Positions 1-7,465 of a DNA stretch of 64,000 nucleotides are shown here, one piece after another. The number at the start of each line of letters is the position of its first letter. Position 1 is the first letter of the stretch. The notes under the pieces are model-generated. The model was not told where the DNA came from. It made no database searches and saw nothing but the letters and a program-made list of their open reading frames with translations. Source of the DNA: Conexibacter sp. SYSU D00693 (GTDB lineage Bacteria; Actinomycetota; Thermoleophilia; Solirubrobacterales; Solirubrobacteraceae); the NCBI RefSeq assembly GCF_017084525.1, contig NZ_CP070950.1, positions 744,001 to 808,000 on the forward strand, read 5' to 3'. The position numbers were made by a program, and so were the translations under genes.

Positions 1-77
1 CGGCGTGCTGCCACCGCCGGGTGCTCGCCGACGCGCTCGCGCGCCGGCTGCCCGGCCTGCGCGTCGTCGACCTCTAG
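1..77 (+). CDS. DUF488 family protein, C-terminal end (partial)
   Basis: Only the last 24 residues are inside the window; the reading frame starts at base 3 and stops with TAG at 75-77. The tail reads CCHRRVLADAL followed by a short strand ending VVDL. A Cys-His-Arg motif followed by an LADAL helix and a final hydrophobic strand is the usual C-terminal end of DUF488 proteins, a small family of unknown function. The call rests on this short tail alone, so it is tentative. The stop overlaps the stop of the convergent gene at 74-289. Confidence 0.5.
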   Translation, partial: ACCHRRVLADALARRLPGLRVVDL

Positions 78-289
78 GCGCCCAGCGGGCGCATCCGCAG
101 GAAGCGCGGGCCACGCAGGCGCGGCTTGTCGGCGCGCTTCGGTGCGCCGTCGGGGCGGGGCGCGAACGGCACCACGTCGGCGTCAGGGCCGCCCTCGGGG
201 CCGTCGCGCTCCGTGGTGAGCAGGTCGAACAGGAGGTCGGCCGCCCGCAGCTCATCGGGGGTCAGGGGCGGGGTGGGACGGTCCTCCAT
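74..289 (-). CDS. small hypothetical protein
   Basis: A 71-residue protein if the ATG at 287-289 is used. An in-frame start further out at 394 would add 35 Arg/Pro-rich residues that look non-coding. The central part ([18 protein letters not shown]) could form an amphipathic helix, followed by a charged, Pro-rich tail ending in basic residues. There is no signal peptide, membrane segment or metal motif. Its stop codon overlaps the stop of the DUF488 gene, so the two converge. I do not recognise a family. It is weakly supported, but it fills the space and has normal third-position GC. Confidence 0.45.
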   Translation of the reverse strand: MEDRPTPPLTPDELRAADLLFDLLTTERDGPEGGPDADVVPFAPRPDGAPKRADKPRLRGPRFLRMRPLGA

Positions 290-353
290 GTGCTCTAGGT
301 GGTCGGGCGGTCGGGCCCGGCCTTTGACCGGACGGGCGTCCAAGACCCGACAC

Positions 354-686
354 ATGTCCGGGTTTCGAACGCCGACGTCCGGCTCGCACGCCAAGATCGG
401 GCTGGTGCCGGAGCCCCCAGCGCCCGTCGTCTACCTCCTGTGGTGCCGCGCCGACGACTCGCTGTACTGCGGCTGGACGACCGACCTCGAGCGCCGGGTG
501 GCCGCCCACGCCGCGGGCAAGGGCGCCCGCTACACCCGCTCCCGGCTGCCGGTCGAGCTCGCGGCGTGGTGGCCGGTGCAGGACATGCGCGCCGCCCTGC
601 GCGAGGAGGCACGGATCAAGGCGCTGTCGCGGGCCGAGAAGCTCGCGCTCGTGGCCGAGCACGCGGCGGCCCGGGTGGACGCATGA
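354..686 (+). CDS. GIY-YIG nuclease family protein
   Basis: A 110-residue single-domain protein of the UPF0213/YhbQ type. The GIY-like strand is seen as VYLLWC (residues 26-31) and the YIG-like strand as LYCGWT (37-42). They are followed by the [11 protein letters not shown] helix with the catalytic-type Arg and, near residue 83, [15 protein letters not shown] with the conserved Glu/Lys pattern. Such small proteins are predicted metal-dependent DNA endonucleases. The start is uncertain: ATG at 354 gives 110 residues and GTG at 405 gives 93; the domain begins only after residue 24, so both fit. The stop overlaps the ATG of the MaoC gene by 4 bases (ATGA), so the two are probably co-transcribed. 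Confidence 0.85.
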   Translation: MSGFRTPTSGSHAKIGLVPEPPAPVVYLLWCRADDSLYCGWTTDLERRVAAHAAGKGARYTRSRLPVELAAWWPVQDMRAALREEARIKALSRAEKLALVAEHAAARVDA

Positions 687-1135
687 GCGCGCGCTGGTTC
701 GCCGAGGACCTGGAGGTCGGGCGCCGCTTCGACCTCGGGGAGCGGACGCTCACGGCCGACGAGGTCAAGGCCTTCGCCCGCGACTGGGACCCGCTGCCCT
801 TCCACCTCGACGACCGCGCGGCGGCCGAAGGGCCCTTCGGGGAGCTCGTCGCCAGCGGGCTGCACAGCCTCGCCGTCGTGACGCGGCTGGTCGCCGACGC
901 GGTGGTGCTGCGGACGGCCGTCATCGCCGGGCTCGGCGCGGACGGGCTGCGGATGCGGGCACCGGTGCGCCCGGGCGTCCCGCTGATCGGGACCGCCACC
1001 GTCGCCGAGCAGCGGCTGCGCGACGACGGCCGCGGCGTCATCGCGCTGCGCTGCGAGCTGCGCGACCCGGGTGGCACGCTGCTGCTCGAGCACCTCGTCC
1101 GCTTCCTCGTGCGCCGGCGCCCCGGCGAGGACTGA
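683..1135 (+). CDS. MaoC/FabZ-like hot-dog dehydratase
   Basis: A 150-residue MaoC-like protein. The first part carries [11 protein letters not shown], matching the Asp/His hydratase motif (D-x4-H) of (R)-specific enoyl-CoA hydratases, and it is followed by the [10 protein letters not shown] segment where the family has its G-x-x-A/S-x-G motif. It would act on acyl-CoA or acyl-ACP thioesters in the cytoplasm. The length matches single hot-dog members, which work as dimers. It starts with an ATGA overlap with the upstream GIY-YIG gene and is followed 6 bases later by yaaA, so the three genes look like one transcript. The substrate cannot be inferred. Confidence 0.85.
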   Translation: MSARWFAEDLEVGRRFDLGERTLTADEVKAFARDWDPLPFHLDDRAAAEGPFGELVASGLHSLAVVTRLVADAVVLRTAVIAGLGADGLRMRAPVRPGVPLIGTATVAEQRLRDDGRGVIALRCELRDPGGTLLLEHLVRFLVRRRPGED

Positions 1136-1141
1136 CCGGCC

Positions 1142-1846
1142 GTGCTGCTCCTGCTGCCGCCCTCCGAGGGCAAGGCCCGGCCGCCCGCCGGCGATCCGGT
1201 GGACCTCGACGCGCTGGCGTTCGCCGCGGAGCTGGGCGACGTGCGACGCACCGTGCTGCGGGCGATCGGCGGTGGCCTGCTCGAGGCGCCCGCCGCGCCG
1301 GCGGCCGAGGTCTACACGGGTGTGCTGTTCGACCGGCTCGATGCGGGGTCGCTCACCGCGGCGGCGCGGCGCCGTGCGCGGGAGCAGCTGCTCGTCGCCA
1401 GCGGGCTGTGGGGCCTCGTGCGCCTCGACGACCGCATCCCGCACTACAAGCTGCCCATCGGCGAGCAGGTGCCACGCCTGCGCACCGGGCTGGCCGCGCT
1501 GTGGCGACCGGCGGTCGCCGAGGCGCTGGCCTCGCGGGACCGCGACGGCGAGCTCGTGGTCGACTGCCGCTCGGGCTCGTACGCCGCGGTCTGGCGCCCG
1601 CGGGCGGCGGCGCTCGTCGAGGTGCGGGCCTTCCGGGTGCACGCCGACGGCCGGCGGCAGGTCATCACCCACATGGCCAAGGCCTCGCGCGGCGACGTGG
1701 CGCGCGAGCTGCTGCGCACCCGCCGCGCCGTGCGCACGCCGCGCCACGTCGCGCAGGTCGCGGCGGCCGCCGGCATCGAGGCCGAGCTGGTCGCGCCCGC
1801 GCGCGATCGCGGGCCGTGGACGCTCGACGTCCTCGAGGGTGCCTAG
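1142..1846 (+). CDS. yaaA: YaaA family peroxide-stress/DNA-binding protein (UPF0246)
   Basis: A 234-residue protein starting with GTG at 1142. The N-terminal LLLPPSEGK motif is the signature of the YaaA/DUF328 family. Later segments (residues about 140-156, DCRSGSYAAVWRP; and VITHMAKASRGDVARELL near 180) match conserved family blocks. E. coli YaaA binds DNA and lowers free iron during hydrogen peroxide stress; actinobacterial members are assumed to be similar. It lies 6 bases after the MaoC gene on the same strand. The stop is 3 bases from the stop of the convergent MCE gene. Confidence 0.85.
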   Translation: MLLLLPPSEGKARPPAGDPVDLDALAFAAELGDVRRTVLRAIGGGLLEAPAAPAAEVYTGVLFDRLDAGSLTAAARRRAREQLLVASGLWGLVRLDDRIPHYKLPIGEQVPRLRTGLAALWRPAVAEALASRDRDGELVVDCRSGSYAAVWRPRAAALVEVRAFRVHADGRRQVITHMAKASRGDVARELLRTRRAVRTPRHVAQVAAAAGIEAELVAPARDRGPWTLDVLEGA

Positions 1847-1849
1847 GCC

Positions 1850-3391
1850 CTAGGGCAGGGCCGGAGGCGACAGCCCCTCGGGCTCGGCCGCGAAGGTCTG
1901 GGCCTCAGGCACGCGCGGCTTGCCGGTGGCGGTGGGGCCCTGGTCGCCGGGGGTGCGCGAGGCGGTGGCGATCTGGAACGACGACGGCACGAGCGCGTCG
2001 TTGGTGAGCCGGTTGGGGTAGCCGCGCTGGCCCGACTCGCAGTCGGCGTTGCCCTCCTCGTCGACCGCCCGGCCGTAGTGCTGCTCGTGGTAGTAGGCGG
2101 GCTGGCCGGTGAGCTCGCCCAGCGGCGAGGCCAGCGGACCGCCGTTGGCCGGCAGGGTCGCACCGAAGAGCTGCGGCGAGTTCGGCTGCGCCGGGTCGGC
2201 GAGCTTGACCTGGATGCGCTGCAGCGTCCCGGTCGGCACCTGCTCGTTGAGGTGGTCCGAGAGGAACGTCCACCAGAGGTTCCAGGAGTTGCACACCGTG
2301 ATGTGCGGGCCGACCCAGCGCAGCGTCGGGTTCAGCGTCTCCAGCGTCGAGCCCAGGCCCGCGAGCGTCAGGTTCGTCGTCGGCGCGCCCGCCAGCTCAC
2401 GCAGCGAGCTGAACGTCGTCTCCAGGCGCTCGTTGAAGGCCGGCGTGTCGGGCAGCACCGCGGTGCCGGCGCCCAGCGCACGACCCAGCGTCGGCGCCGA
2501 GGCACGGATCTCCCGCGCGGTGCCCTGCAGCTCGTCGGAGATCGAGGCCAGCTGACGCAGCAACGGCCGCTGCTCGCCGAAGGAGTCGATGCCCGCCTGC
2601 AACGTCGCCGGCGACTCGGCGATCGTCTCGCGCAGCGCCTGCGGATCGCGCGAGACCGCCTCGAAGACCTGCGCGCCCGACCGAAAGCCCCCCGCGAGGT
2701 CCTCGGCCACCGGACGCACCACGCGCGCCGCATCAGCCAGCTCGCGCACGAAGCCCCGCAGATCGGTCTCCGGGTCCGAGAGCGTGCGCATGACCGGCAC
2801 CAGGTCGCCCAGCAGCTGCGGCAGCGCCGCCAGCGTCCGGTTGAGGTCCACTCCGCGACCCGCGAACCCCGGACCACCCGTCGTCAGGTTCGTGCGCACG
2901 TCCTCCCGCGTGGGCTCGTCGAAGATCGAGAAGAACTCGTCGAGCTCCGGCGGGACCGCCCCGGCGTCGACGGGGATCGTCGCACCGGCGGGGAGCGTCG
3001 CGCGGGCCCGGCCTCGCACGACGTCGACGTGCTTCAGGCCGAGGGCCGACCGCGGGCGCACCAGCACGGTCGAGTCCTCCGGCAGCGGGCCCGCGCCGGC
3101 GTCGATGGCGAGGGTCACCTCGGCCCGCGAGCCGCGCGGCGTGCGGACGACCTCGACGTCGCGCACGACCCCGATGCGCTCGCCGCCCTCGCGCACGTCG
3201 TTGCCGACCACCAGCCGGGCGCCGGTCGGCGCGACGACGCGGAACTCGTAGCTCGGGACGAACGGCAGCCCCTGGTTGGCGCCCCAGCTGAGGAACACCG
3301 CGGTGACCACGACGAGGGTCGTGACGGCGCCCACGAGGACCGGGTTCGCCGCGAGCGTGCTGCGCCGGCGTCTCGTGGTCTCCGGCGGCAT
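1850..3391 (-). CDS. MCE/MlaD domain lipid-transport protein
   Basis: A 513-residue envelope protein. One N-terminal membrane segment (residues about 18-38) anchors it. The following beta-rich region (about 45-120: RVVAPTGARLVVGNDVR through ALGLKHVDV) is the MCE/MlaD fold, which forms hexameric rings that bind lipids. The rest is a long helical region typical of actinobacterial Mce proteins, ending in a Pro/Thr-rich tail. Mce proteins are the substrate-binding part of lipid importers that use a YrbE permease and an MlaF ATPase; neither is in the window, so this is a stand-alone copy. I chose ATG at 3389-3391 over an upstream TTG because a -10-like TAGCTT lies 10 bases before it and a CRP-type box lies just upstream. 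Confidence 0.85.
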   Translation of the reverse strand: MPPETTRRRRSTLAANPVLVGAVTTLVVVTAVFLSWGANQGLPFVPSYEFRVVAPTGARLVVGNDVREGGERIGVVRDVEVVRTPRGSRAEVTLAIDAGAGPLPEDSTVLVRPRSALGLKHVDVVRGRARATLPAGATIPVDAGAVPPELDEFFSIFDEPTREDVRTNLTTGGPGFAGRGVDLNRTLAALPQLLGDLVPVMRTLSDPETDLRGFVRELADAARVVRPVAEDLAGGFRSGAQVFEAVSRDPQALRETIAESPATLQAGIDSFGEQRPLLRQLASISDELQGTAREIRASAPTLGRALGAGTAVLPDTPAFNERLETTFSSLRELAGAPTTNLTLAGLGSTLETLNPTLRWVGPHITVCNSWNLWWTFLSDHLNEQVPTGTLQRIQVKLADPAQPNSPQLFGATLPANGGPLASPLGELTGQPAYYHEQHYGRAVDEEGNADCESGQRGYPNRLTNDALVPSSFQIATASRTPGDQGPTATGKPRVPEAQTFAAEPEGLSPPALP

Positions 3392-3401
3392 CGCGGGCGG
3401 C

Positions 3402-3444
3402 AAGCTACGCCCGCGCTCGCGACGCCGGTGTGACCGGGATCACA
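3402..3444 (-). promoter_or_regulatory. predicted promoter with CRP-type operator for the MCE gene
   Basis: On the minus strand the hexamer TAGCTT (3402-3407) sits 10 bases before the MCE start codon. Upstream of it, 3429-3444 reads TGTGA-N6-TCACA, a perfect match to the CRP/GlxR consensus palindrome. The palindrome centre (3436.5) lies about 40 bases upstream of the expected transcription start, which is the class II activation position. It is in the 107-base space between the cupredoxin stop and the MCE start. That CRP-family proteins use this consensus is established; its use here is inference. Confidence 0.6.
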
Positions 3445-3498
3445 GGCGCGACGCGGGCCGGCCCTCCCCGGTGCGCCGAGCCCGCAGCGGAGCGATGA

Positions 3499-3882
3499 TC
3501 AGCGCCGGCGCGCCACGACCTTGAGCGTCGCCCGCATGCCGGCCTGGGCGTGGCCGGCGAGGGTGCAGACGAGCTGGTACCGGCCTGCCTCGAGGGTCAG
3601 CCGCTTGTCGCGCACCTCGCCGGGTGCCACCTCGCCGAAGCCGACGACCTTGCCCGTCGGGCGGCCCCGCCGGTCCAGACGCCGCACGACGAGGTCGTGG
3701 GGGTCCTCGCCGGCGTCGCGCAGCTGCACCAGGGCGCTGCCCGCCGTCACCACGCCTCGCGAGAGCGTGAAGCGGAACTCCTCGGCCTCGACGCCGAGGC
3801 GCGTGGGGGCGGCGGCCGTGGCGGGCGTCGCCGCGGTGGCACCGGTCGCGAGGATCGCGGCCAGGGTGAGCGCGCGCCTCAT
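3499..3882 (-). CDS. secreted cupredoxin (plastocyanin-like blue copper protein)
   Basis: A 127-residue precursor with a Sec signal peptide (residues 1-24, ending in an Ala-rich ATAAA cleavage region). The mature part has the type I copper ligands in the right order: His62 (DPHDLVV), Cys106, His111 and Met116 within CTLAGHAQAGM. This predicts a periplasmic or extracellular one-electron carrier or copper-binding protein. Its ATG overlaps the stop of the DUF1501 gene by 4 bases (ATGA), so it is the last gene of the DUF1800-DUF1501-cupredoxin operon. Its redox partner is not known. Confidence 0.85.
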   Translation of the reverse strand: MRRALTLAAILATGATAATPATAAAPTRLGVEAEEFRFTLSRGVVTAGSALVQLRDAGEDPHDLVVRRLDRRGRPTGKVVGFGEVAPGEVRDKRLTLEAGRYQLVCTLAGHAQAGMRATLKVVARRR

Positions 3883-5288
3883 CGCAGGACCGCGTAGCGC
3901 GGGAGCTTGGCGGCGCCGGGGACGACGGCGGCGGCGTCCACGCCCAGCCAGCCCTCGGCCAGCGTCGCGTAGAGGGCGCGGAAGTCCGAGGTGGCGCGGA
4001 CGTTGCCGTCCTCGTCGAGCTTGGCCAGGCCCGGGAACTCGCCGACGAGCCTGCCGGCCGCGCGGGTCCCGATGACCAGGCCCACGCCGGCGGCGCCGTG
4101 GTCAGTGCCCGACGACCCGTTCTCCTCGGCGCGCCGGCCGAACTCCGACCACACGTGGATGAGGACGCGATCGGCCAGGCCGCGGGCCTCGAGGTCGCGC
4201 TGGAAGGCCAGGAGCGACTGCGCGGTGAGCGCGAGGTTCTCGGCCAGCGACTGGGCCTGGTCGTCGTGGGTGTCGTAGTCGCCGGCGCCCTCGACCGCGA
4301 CGCAGCGCAGCGGCAGCCCGGCGCCCAGCATCGCGGCGAGCGCGGCCAGGCGCTCGGGCAGCTCGTCGTCCTCGGAGGTCGGGTAGGGGACCGGCGCGAC
4401 GATCTGCGGCGCGTCGTCGTCGCCGTCCGCGGGACGGAACGGCGCGAGCTGTGCGCGCAGCGTGCCGGCCTGCACCGCGCTCATCCCCGCCTGGCGCAGG
4501 GCGCCGTCGCGTGAGCTGGCATGGGCGGCGCCGAGCTCGGCCATGGCGCCGAGCATCTCGTCGCGCACGTCGCCCCAGACGTGGGCGGCGTGGAAGTCGA
4601 ACTCCCGCGGCGAGCCGATGGCGGCGACCGGGACGCGCGCGGCAGCCAGCGCCGGTGCCAGGCGGGCGCCGAGCGCGAGGCCCTGCAGCGGGTTGTCGGG
4701 CGAGCCGGTCAGGTCCAGCACGCGGCCGAGCCAGCCGGTGCGCAGGCGGGCGTCCAGCGCGCCGACCTCCCAGAAGTGGCGCGAGGTGAAGTGCGACTGG
4801 TCGGGGTGCGCGTAGCCGACGGCGGGCAGGACGCTGACCTTGCCCTCGCGGTGCAGCTGGGCGATGGGCAGCATCGACGGGTGCCAGCGCAGCCGCGGGT
4901 CCTCGGCGAAGGGCTCGCCCGCGTCGCCCTCCAGCGCGAGGGTCTTGCGCAGCTGGCGGTAGCGCGGGTCGCCGACCGGGGCGAGGACCGACAGCGCGTC
5001 GGCGCCGCCCGGCAGGAAGACCGAGACGAGCACCTTGTCGCTGCCGGCGCCGGCCGCCGCGTGGGCGATGCCGTCGTCGAGCAGGGCGGGGGAGAGCCTG
5101 GACGCACCGTAGACGGCGAGCGCCCCGCCGACGGCGCGCGACAGCAACCGCCGGCGGCTGAGGCCGGTGCCCGCGGGCAGCGGCATCCCGGCCTCGACGG
5201 CGGGCAGGCCGGCGCCGGCGCGCGCGGCCGCTTCGTGCAGGAGCGTCGCGCGGGTGAAGTCCCGGCAGTGGCGGTGGGAGGAGGCCAT
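3879..5288 (-). CDS. DUF1501 family protein (Tat-exported, sulfatase-like fold)
   Basis: A 469-residue protein. Near residue 44 it has SRRRLLSRAVGG followed by a hydrophobic stretch, a twin-arginine signal as usual in this family. The body has the DUF1501 hallmarks: LVSVFLPGGADALSVL after the signal, DQSHFTSRHFWE near residue 165, and the late WSEFGRRAEENGSSGTDHG block near 370. The family is distantly related to alkaline phosphatase/sulfatase enzymes, but no activity is established. DUF1501 genes are usually paired with DUF1800 genes, as here, with 7 bases between the DUF1800 stop and this start. The cupredoxin gene follows with a 4-base overlap. Confidence 0.9.
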   Translation of the reverse strand: MASSHRHCRDFTRATLLHEAAARAGAGLPAVEAGMPLPAGTGLSRRRLLSRAVGGALAVYGASRLSPALLDDGIAHAAAGAGSDKVLVSVFLPGGADALSVLAPVGDPRYRQLRKTLALEGDAGEPFAEDPRLRWHPSMLPIAQLHREGKVSVLPAVGYAHPDQSHFTSRHFWEVGALDARLRTGWLGRVLDLTGSPDNPLQGLALGARLAPALAAARVPVAAIGSPREFDFHAAHVWGDVRDEMLGAMAELGAAHASSRDGALRQAGMSAVQAGTLRAQLAPFRPADGDDDAPQIVAPVPYPTSEDDELPERLAALAAMLGAGLPLRCVAVEGAGDYDTHDDQAQSLAENLALTAQSLLAFQRDLEARGLADRVLIHVWSEFGRRAEENGSSGTDHGAAGVGLVIGTRAAGRLVGEFPGLAKLDEDGNVRATSDFRALYATLAEGWLGVDAAAVVPGAAKLPRYAVLR

Positions 5289-5295
5289 GGCTGGG

Positions 5296-6660
5296 CTAGC
5301 TCGTGAGGAAGTCGGGGGAGGTGACGACGAGCACCCGCAGCGCGTTCTGGACCATCCGGGGGTGCTGCTGGCGCTTCCACTTCGCGTCCATGCGGGCGTT
5401 GGCGCGGGCGACGAAGGCCTCGAGGCGCGCCCGCGTCTCGGGCGAGGTCTGCGGGTCGCCCCAGAAGGCCAGGGCCTTGGCGACCGCCTCGCCCGGCGCC
5501 TCCTGGGCGTACTCGCCGTCCTTGATCACGGCCGGGCCGATGGCGCGGTCGGCGGCCATCCAGCGCCCGCGGAACGTGCCGGTGTCCAGCCAGCGCGACT
5601 CGTCCCAGCCCGCGACGTTGGGCGGCAGGAACAGGCGCTGGCCGGTCGTCTCGCACAGCCACGACCACGCCTCGGTGTCGACGCCGCGCCCGCGGGCGCG
5701 CAGCATCCCCGCCACATGGACGACCGGCGGCTTGACCATCCGCGGCCCCGTGTGGAGCGCGGGGTGCCGGAGGATCGCCTCGACGACGGGGCGGATCTGC
5801 AGGTCGCGCCGGTAGAGGCGCTCCAGCGCCTGCTGGTCGGCGCGCGACGGCGCCGTCGGGATGAACGCGCCCCAGAGCTTGCGCACGAAGAACGCCGGGT
5901 GGCGGGGGTGCTTGAGGCAGAGGTCGCAGGCGTCGCGCCAGCCGAAGCGCCCGCGCTTGGCGAAGATGCGCTTGACGCCGCGGTCGTGGAACGTCGGGTC
6001 GAAGCGGAAGCGCACCGCGCCCACCGCGTCGTCCCAGTCGTTGCGGAAGCCCGTGAGCGCGCGGGCCATCTCGCGCACGTCGCGCTCGGTGTAGCCCTTG
6101 CCGGCCCCGAGCGTGAAGAGCTCCATGAGCTCGCGCGCGTAGTTCTCGTTGGGCGACCAGCGGTTGTTCTGGGAGCCCGAGAGCCACAGGAGCATGGCCG
6201 GGTCCTTCGTGATGCCGTGCAGCAGGCCGCGGAACGAGCCGAGCGCGTGTCGGCGCAGGAGCTGGTTCTGGTGCAGCATCCACCTGGCCGAGGTGGCGTC
6301 GCGGCTCGTCGCGAACCAGTCGTGCCAGACGAGGGTCATGCGCTCGACGTGCGGGCGGTTGCTGCGGACCATGCGGTCCAGCCACCAGAGGTGGTCGTGG
6401 CCCCAGAGGTCGTTGGGCGCGATCGGCTGGCCCTTGCCGTCGGTGGGCGCGGGGCCGGTGAGCTTCTCGGCCGGCGGCCGCGTGAGCGCCTGCACCGCCC
6501 GTTCGAGGCCCAGGGCGGCCAGCGCGTCGGCCTCGCCGGGGCGCGGGCCCATGCCGGCGCGCCACAGCAGGCGCTCGGCCTCGGGACGGCCGAAGGGGCC
6601 GCGGTGGACGGGCAGCGCCGAGACGGTGGGACGCGCGGCCTTCTTCTTGGGCTTGGGCAT
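5296..6660 (-). CDS. DUF1800 family protein
   Basis: A 454-residue protein. I start it at ATG 6658-6660 because the open frame above it encodes Arg/Ser-rich sequence unlike the family; the protein then opens with a basic PKPKKK stretch. Family features are the N-terminal LLWRAGMGPRPGEADALAA block, WHDWFATSRD near residue 115, the Asn-rich NNRWSPNENYARELMELFTLG block near 170, and GWDESRWLDTGTF near 340. The function is unknown; genes of this family almost always precede a DUF1501 gene. There is no clear signal peptide from this start. It is the first gene of a three-gene operon with DUF1501 and a cupredoxin. Confidence 0.88.
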   Translation of the reverse strand: MPKPKKKAARPTVSALPVHRGPFGRPEAERLLWRAGMGPRPGEADALAALGLERAVQALTRPPAEKLTGPAPTDGKGQPIAPNDLWGHDHLWWLDRMVRSNRPHVERMTLVWHDWFATSRDATSARWMLHQNQLLRRHALGSFRGLLHGITKDPAMLLWLSGSQNNRWSPNENYARELMELFTLGAGKGYTERDVREMARALTGFRNDWDDAVGAVRFRFDPTFHDRGVKRIFAKRGRFGWRDACDLCLKHPRHPAFFVRKLWGAFIPTAPSRADQQALERLYRRDLQIRPVVEAILRHPALHTGPRMVKPPVVHVAGMLRARGRGVDTEAWSWLCETTGQRLFLPPNVAGWDESRWLDTGTFRGRWMAADRAIGPAVIKDGEYAQEAPGEAVAKALAFWGDPQTSPETRARLEAFVARANARMDAKWKRQQHPRMVQNALRVLVVTSPDFLTS

Positions 6661-6742
6661 CGGGCACCCGGGCAGTCGGCGTCCCGCCCGGGGGCTTGAG
6701 CGCGAGGGGCCGGAGCTGGACGTCCCGGCCCGGGAACGCGAA

Positions 6743-6764
6743 GAGCGGGCCCGGAGGCCCGCTC
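6743..6764 (-). terminator. GC-rich hairpin, possible leader terminator/attenuator
   Basis: GAGCGGGCC and GGCCCGCTC pair perfectly (9 bp) around a 4-base loop. On the minus strand the stem is followed by TTCGCGTT, on the plus strand by GTTCGG, so there is no real U-tract. It lies 83 bases upstream of the DUF1800 start, on the side where that operon's leader would be, so premature termination of the leader is possible. It could also simply end a short transcript. Confidence 0.35.
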
Positions 6765-6912
6765 GTTCGGTGCTGTCAGCCGCGCTGCATGGAAGGTGTC
6801 CCAGGAGTCGTGATGCCTGGCGATCACTCGAAGTGCCGACGCAGTCGTCGGCTTGGCGGCTCCGCACCCCCTTGATCGGCCGCCGTCAGCGGGACTTGAG
6901 CGACGGATGCCG

Positions 6913-6940
6913 TCAAGGCCGAGCGCTACCGTGTCGATGA
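6913..6940 (+). promoter_or_regulatory. possible sigma-28/WhiG-type promoter
   Basis: TCAA (6913-6916), 16 bases, then GTCGATGA (6933-6940). This resembles the FliA/WhiG consensus TAAA-N15-GCCGATAA with mismatches in both boxes. It would drive the orphan gene at 6989 with a leader of about 40 bases. A similar arrangement with exact 15-base spacing occurs at 57975-58001. Speculative. Confidence 0.25.
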
Positions 6941-6988
6941 GGTCCTGGAGCGTGACGAGCAGGAGCGCTCCGGGTAGCCACGCCGCTC

Positions 6989-7432
6989 ATGTCCTTCGCG
7001 TCGCGCAACTTCCAGGTGGTGGACGGGCCCGCCGGCCGCGAGGTCGCGATGTCCGCGCTGGTCTCCTCGGCCGACGCGCGCGCCCTGGCCGCCGCCCTCG
7101 GGTGGCGCCGCCAGCAGCAGTTCCTCGCGCCGGCGATGGAGTCCGCCGACGAGGTCCTGGCCATGCGGTCGGTCGTCGCGCTCCTCGACGTGCTCGAGGT
7201 CGTGGCCGACGGTCCGGGCAGCCCGATCACGCTCAACCGCGACCAGACCGCGCTGCTCGCCGAGGGCGCCCAGCTCTACATCGCCGATCGCGACGCCGAC
7301 GACGGCTACCGCCCGCCCGCCGAGCGCGAGCGCCTCGGGCGCCTGCGCACGCTGGGCGACCAGCTCTTCGACGCGGTGACCGACTTCGCGGGCGCCGTCG
7401 ACGAGGCGCGCGCCAACGGCCTCGTCGCCTAG
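6989..7432 (+). CDS. hypothetical protein
   Basis: A 147-residue soluble protein that I do not recognise. It is mainly helical, with Ala/Leu-rich helices (residues 27-40, 52-70 and a C-terminal helix LRTLGDQLFDAVTDFAGAVDE near 117-137). There is no signal peptide, membrane segment or cysteine motif. The ATG at 6989 is the first in frame; an internal ATG at 7049 would give 127 residues. It stands alone between a divergent operon and a methyltransferase gene that has its own promoter-like element. Confidence 0.6.
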   Translation: MSFASRNFQVVDGPAGREVAMSALVSSADARALAAALGWRRQQQFLAPAMESADEVLAMRSVVALLDVLEVVADGPGSPITLNRDQTALLAEGAQLYIADRDADDGYRPPAERERLGRLRTLGDQLFDAVTDFAGAVDEARANGLVA

Positions 7433-7465
7433 CGCGCCGCCATCGCCTGCGACTAGGGTCGCGCG

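Larger units (their letters stand above)
6661..6988. other. 328-base divergent intergenic region
   Basis: This is the space between the divergent DUF1800 operon (left) and the orphan gene at 6989 (right). It holds a perfect 9-bp hairpin (6743-6764) and a possible sigma-28/WhiG-type promoter (6913-6940), both listed separately. Short frames exist but none has a convincing start, length or similarity. I saw no RNA gene in it. Confidence 0.5.

Noticed and set aside
364-370. TTCGAAC, a tRNA T-loop-like heptamer
   Set aside because: The flanking bases do not pair as a T stem and there is no matching acceptor or anticodon arm.
4635-4650. Partial match to the GGTGCCAGGC repeat in the DUF1501 gene
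   Set aside because: Only half of the palindrome is present (GGTGCCAGGCGGG), which is expected by chance in such GC-rich sequence.
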